Shown: piece after piece, positions 24,420-25,189 of the stretch
Numbering within the stretch: position 1 is the stretch's first letter
How the letters are laid out: every line of letters begins with the position of its first letter
From: Alphaproteobacteria bacterium
GTDB taxonomy: Bacteria > Pseudomonadota > Alphaproteobacteria > CACIAM-22H2
Reading direction: 5' to 3'
Assembly (NCBI GenBank): GCA_016869415.1
Contig: VGEI01000011.1
Coordinates: forward strand, 1-25,189
Length of the DNA stretch: 25,189 nt
Position numbers and translations under genes: made by a program
Notes under the pieces: model-generated
What the model saw: the letters and a program-made list of their open reading frames with translations, nothing else
Databases searched by the model: none
What the model was told of the DNA's origin: nothing

Positions 24420-24453
24420 AAAAACAGCGGCGGGCCGGATGCCGGCCCGCCGC
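24420..24453 (-). terminator. Strong terminator-like hairpin between dctP and dctQ
   Basis: On the minus strand GCGGCGGGCCGG (24453-24442) and CCGGCCCGCCGC (24438-24427) form a perfect 12-bp stem with a 3-nt loop, followed by TGTTTTT. It lies 32 bp after the dctP stop and about 11 bp before the dctQ start. Partial termination here would give more receptor than permease. Confidence 0.8.
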
Positions 24454-24485
24454 CAACTCGCCTGCGCGATCAGTACTGGGCCCAG

Positions 24486-25189
24486 TCAGTATTGAGCATT
24501 GTGCTTCTTGAGCGCCGCCTCCAGCTCGGTCATGACCGCGGCGGGATCGAGACCCGCCTTCTTGACGTTGTCGGCCCAGCGGTCGCGCAGCGGCTCGGCC
24601 GCCTTTCTCCACGCCGCCAGTTCGGCATCGCTGATCTTGTAGACGTCATGATCCGAAAGCGCCTTCATACGCGCCCGGCCGCTATCCTCGATCGCGGCCC
24701 ACGGGTCGGCGGTCTTGCCGGCCCATTCGTTCGAGCAGTGATCGTCCATGACCTTCTTCTGGTTGGCCGACAGCTTGTTGTAGGCCGCCGGGCTGATCAG
24801 ATAGGCGAAGGTCGTGACGTAGAACGGCACGTCCATGTGGAACTTCACCGCGTTCTCGAACTTGAAGGTGAAGACCGAGCCCCAGGGGAAGGTGACACCG
24901 TCGGCCACGCCGCGCTCAAGAACCTGCTGCACCTCAGGCGCCGAGGCCTGCACCGTGCTTGCCCCGAGAGACGTCATGAAGTTCGCCATGGTCGCCTGGG
25001 CCGGGCGGATCTTCATCCCCTTGAGCTGATCGGGGTGCGTGACTTTTTTCTTCAGGTGCAACGCGCCGGGATCGTGCAGGAAGGCGAAGCAGAACTTCAC
25101 GTCCTTCATCTCGCGGGCGGCGTACTTTCGATACCATTCATCCAAGGCGCGTGTGCCGCCCGTGGCATTTGCGATCGAGTGGCAGCTCG
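24486..25189 (-). CDS. dctP: TRAP dicarboxylate/sugar-acid receptor DctP (partial, 5' end outside window)
   Basis: The last 233 residues of a DctP-type periplasmic receptor; the frame is open to the right window edge, so the signal peptide and N-terminal lobe are missing. Recognisable features are PDQLKGMKIRPAQATMANFMTSLGAS (with the Arg that usually contacts the substrate carboxylate), APEVQQVLERGVADGVTFPWGS and NKLSANQKKVMDDHC. It binds an organic acid and passes it to DctQM. dctQ starts about 78 bp downstream beyond a terminator-like hairpin. The dehydratase at the end of the operon suggests an aldonic acid as ligand. Confidence 0.9.
   Translation of the reverse strand, partial: SCHSIANATGGTRALDEWYRKYAAREMKDVKFCFAFLHDPGALHLKKKVTHPDQLKGMKIRPAQATMANFMTSLGASTVQASAPEVQQVLERGVADGVTFPWGSVFTFKFENAVKFHMDVPFYVTTFAYLISPAAYNKLSANQKKVMDDHCSNEWAGKTADPWAAIEDSGRARMKALSDHDVYKISDAELAAWRKAAEPLRDRWADNVKKAGLDPAAVMTELEAALKKHNAQY

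Noticed and set aside
24409..24612. Longer form of dctQ starting upstream of 24408
   Set aside because: The added residues are Arg/Gly-rich, overlap the dctP gene and run through a terminator hairpin.

Overview
The window is high-GC DNA from what is most likely an alphaproteobacterium, probably a free-living or plant/soil type near the Rhodospirillales/Hyphomicrobiales. This rests on a SAM-II riboswitch in front of metX-metW, a chorismate mutase-hisC-tyrA block, an abundance of TRAP, TAXI and Bug solute receptors, and an IS630 element inserted at CTAG. No tRNA, rRNA or CRISPR array was seen.

Layout. 1-329 holds no convincing gene but carries a cluster of TGTCCA-type repeats and a strong palindrome. 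330-2332 (minus) is a methionine unit: sigma70-like promoter, SAM-II aptamer, intrinsic terminator, then metX and metW overlapping by 4 nt. 2469-5374 (plus) is an aromatic amino acid unit: an AroQ chorismate mutase with an unusual C-terminal half, an HisC-type aminotransferase and prephenate/arogenate dehydrogenase TyrA. A DUF2125-like envelope protein (minus) meets tyrA tail to tail. An EamA exporter and a ChaC-type gamma-glutamylcyclotransferase follow on plus. An intact-looking 1,048-bp IS630-family element (7981-9028) sits in the last codons of the ChaC gene.

9115-10852 (minus) is a two-gene unit of a pentapeptide-repeat protein and a stand-alone HPt phosphotransfer protein. 11035-12477 (minus) is an amidase. 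Diverging from it, 12815-15348 (plus) encodes a molybdopterin oxidoreductase and a GlcG/HbpS-like protein overlapping by 4 nt, followed by an orphan Bug/TctC receptor.

The right 9 kb (minus) is a transport and catabolism region. Reading from the right edge there is a TRAP DctP receptor (cut by the window), DctQ, DctM and an IlvD/Edd-family sugar-acid dehydratase; then a TAXI receptor, a fused TRAP permease and an aspartase/fumarase-superfamily lyase. Each set looks like uptake of an organic or sugar acid coupled to its first catabolic step. In both sets a strong hairpin lies between the receptor gene and the permease gene, suggesting the receptor is made in excess.

Most of the window is ordinary metabolism. 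The items most worth a second look are the SAM-II/terminator arrangement, the pentapeptide-HPt pair, the degenerate P-protein-like chorismate mutase, the frame relation in the IS630 transposase, and the repeats at the left edge. No clearly new multi-gene system was identified.
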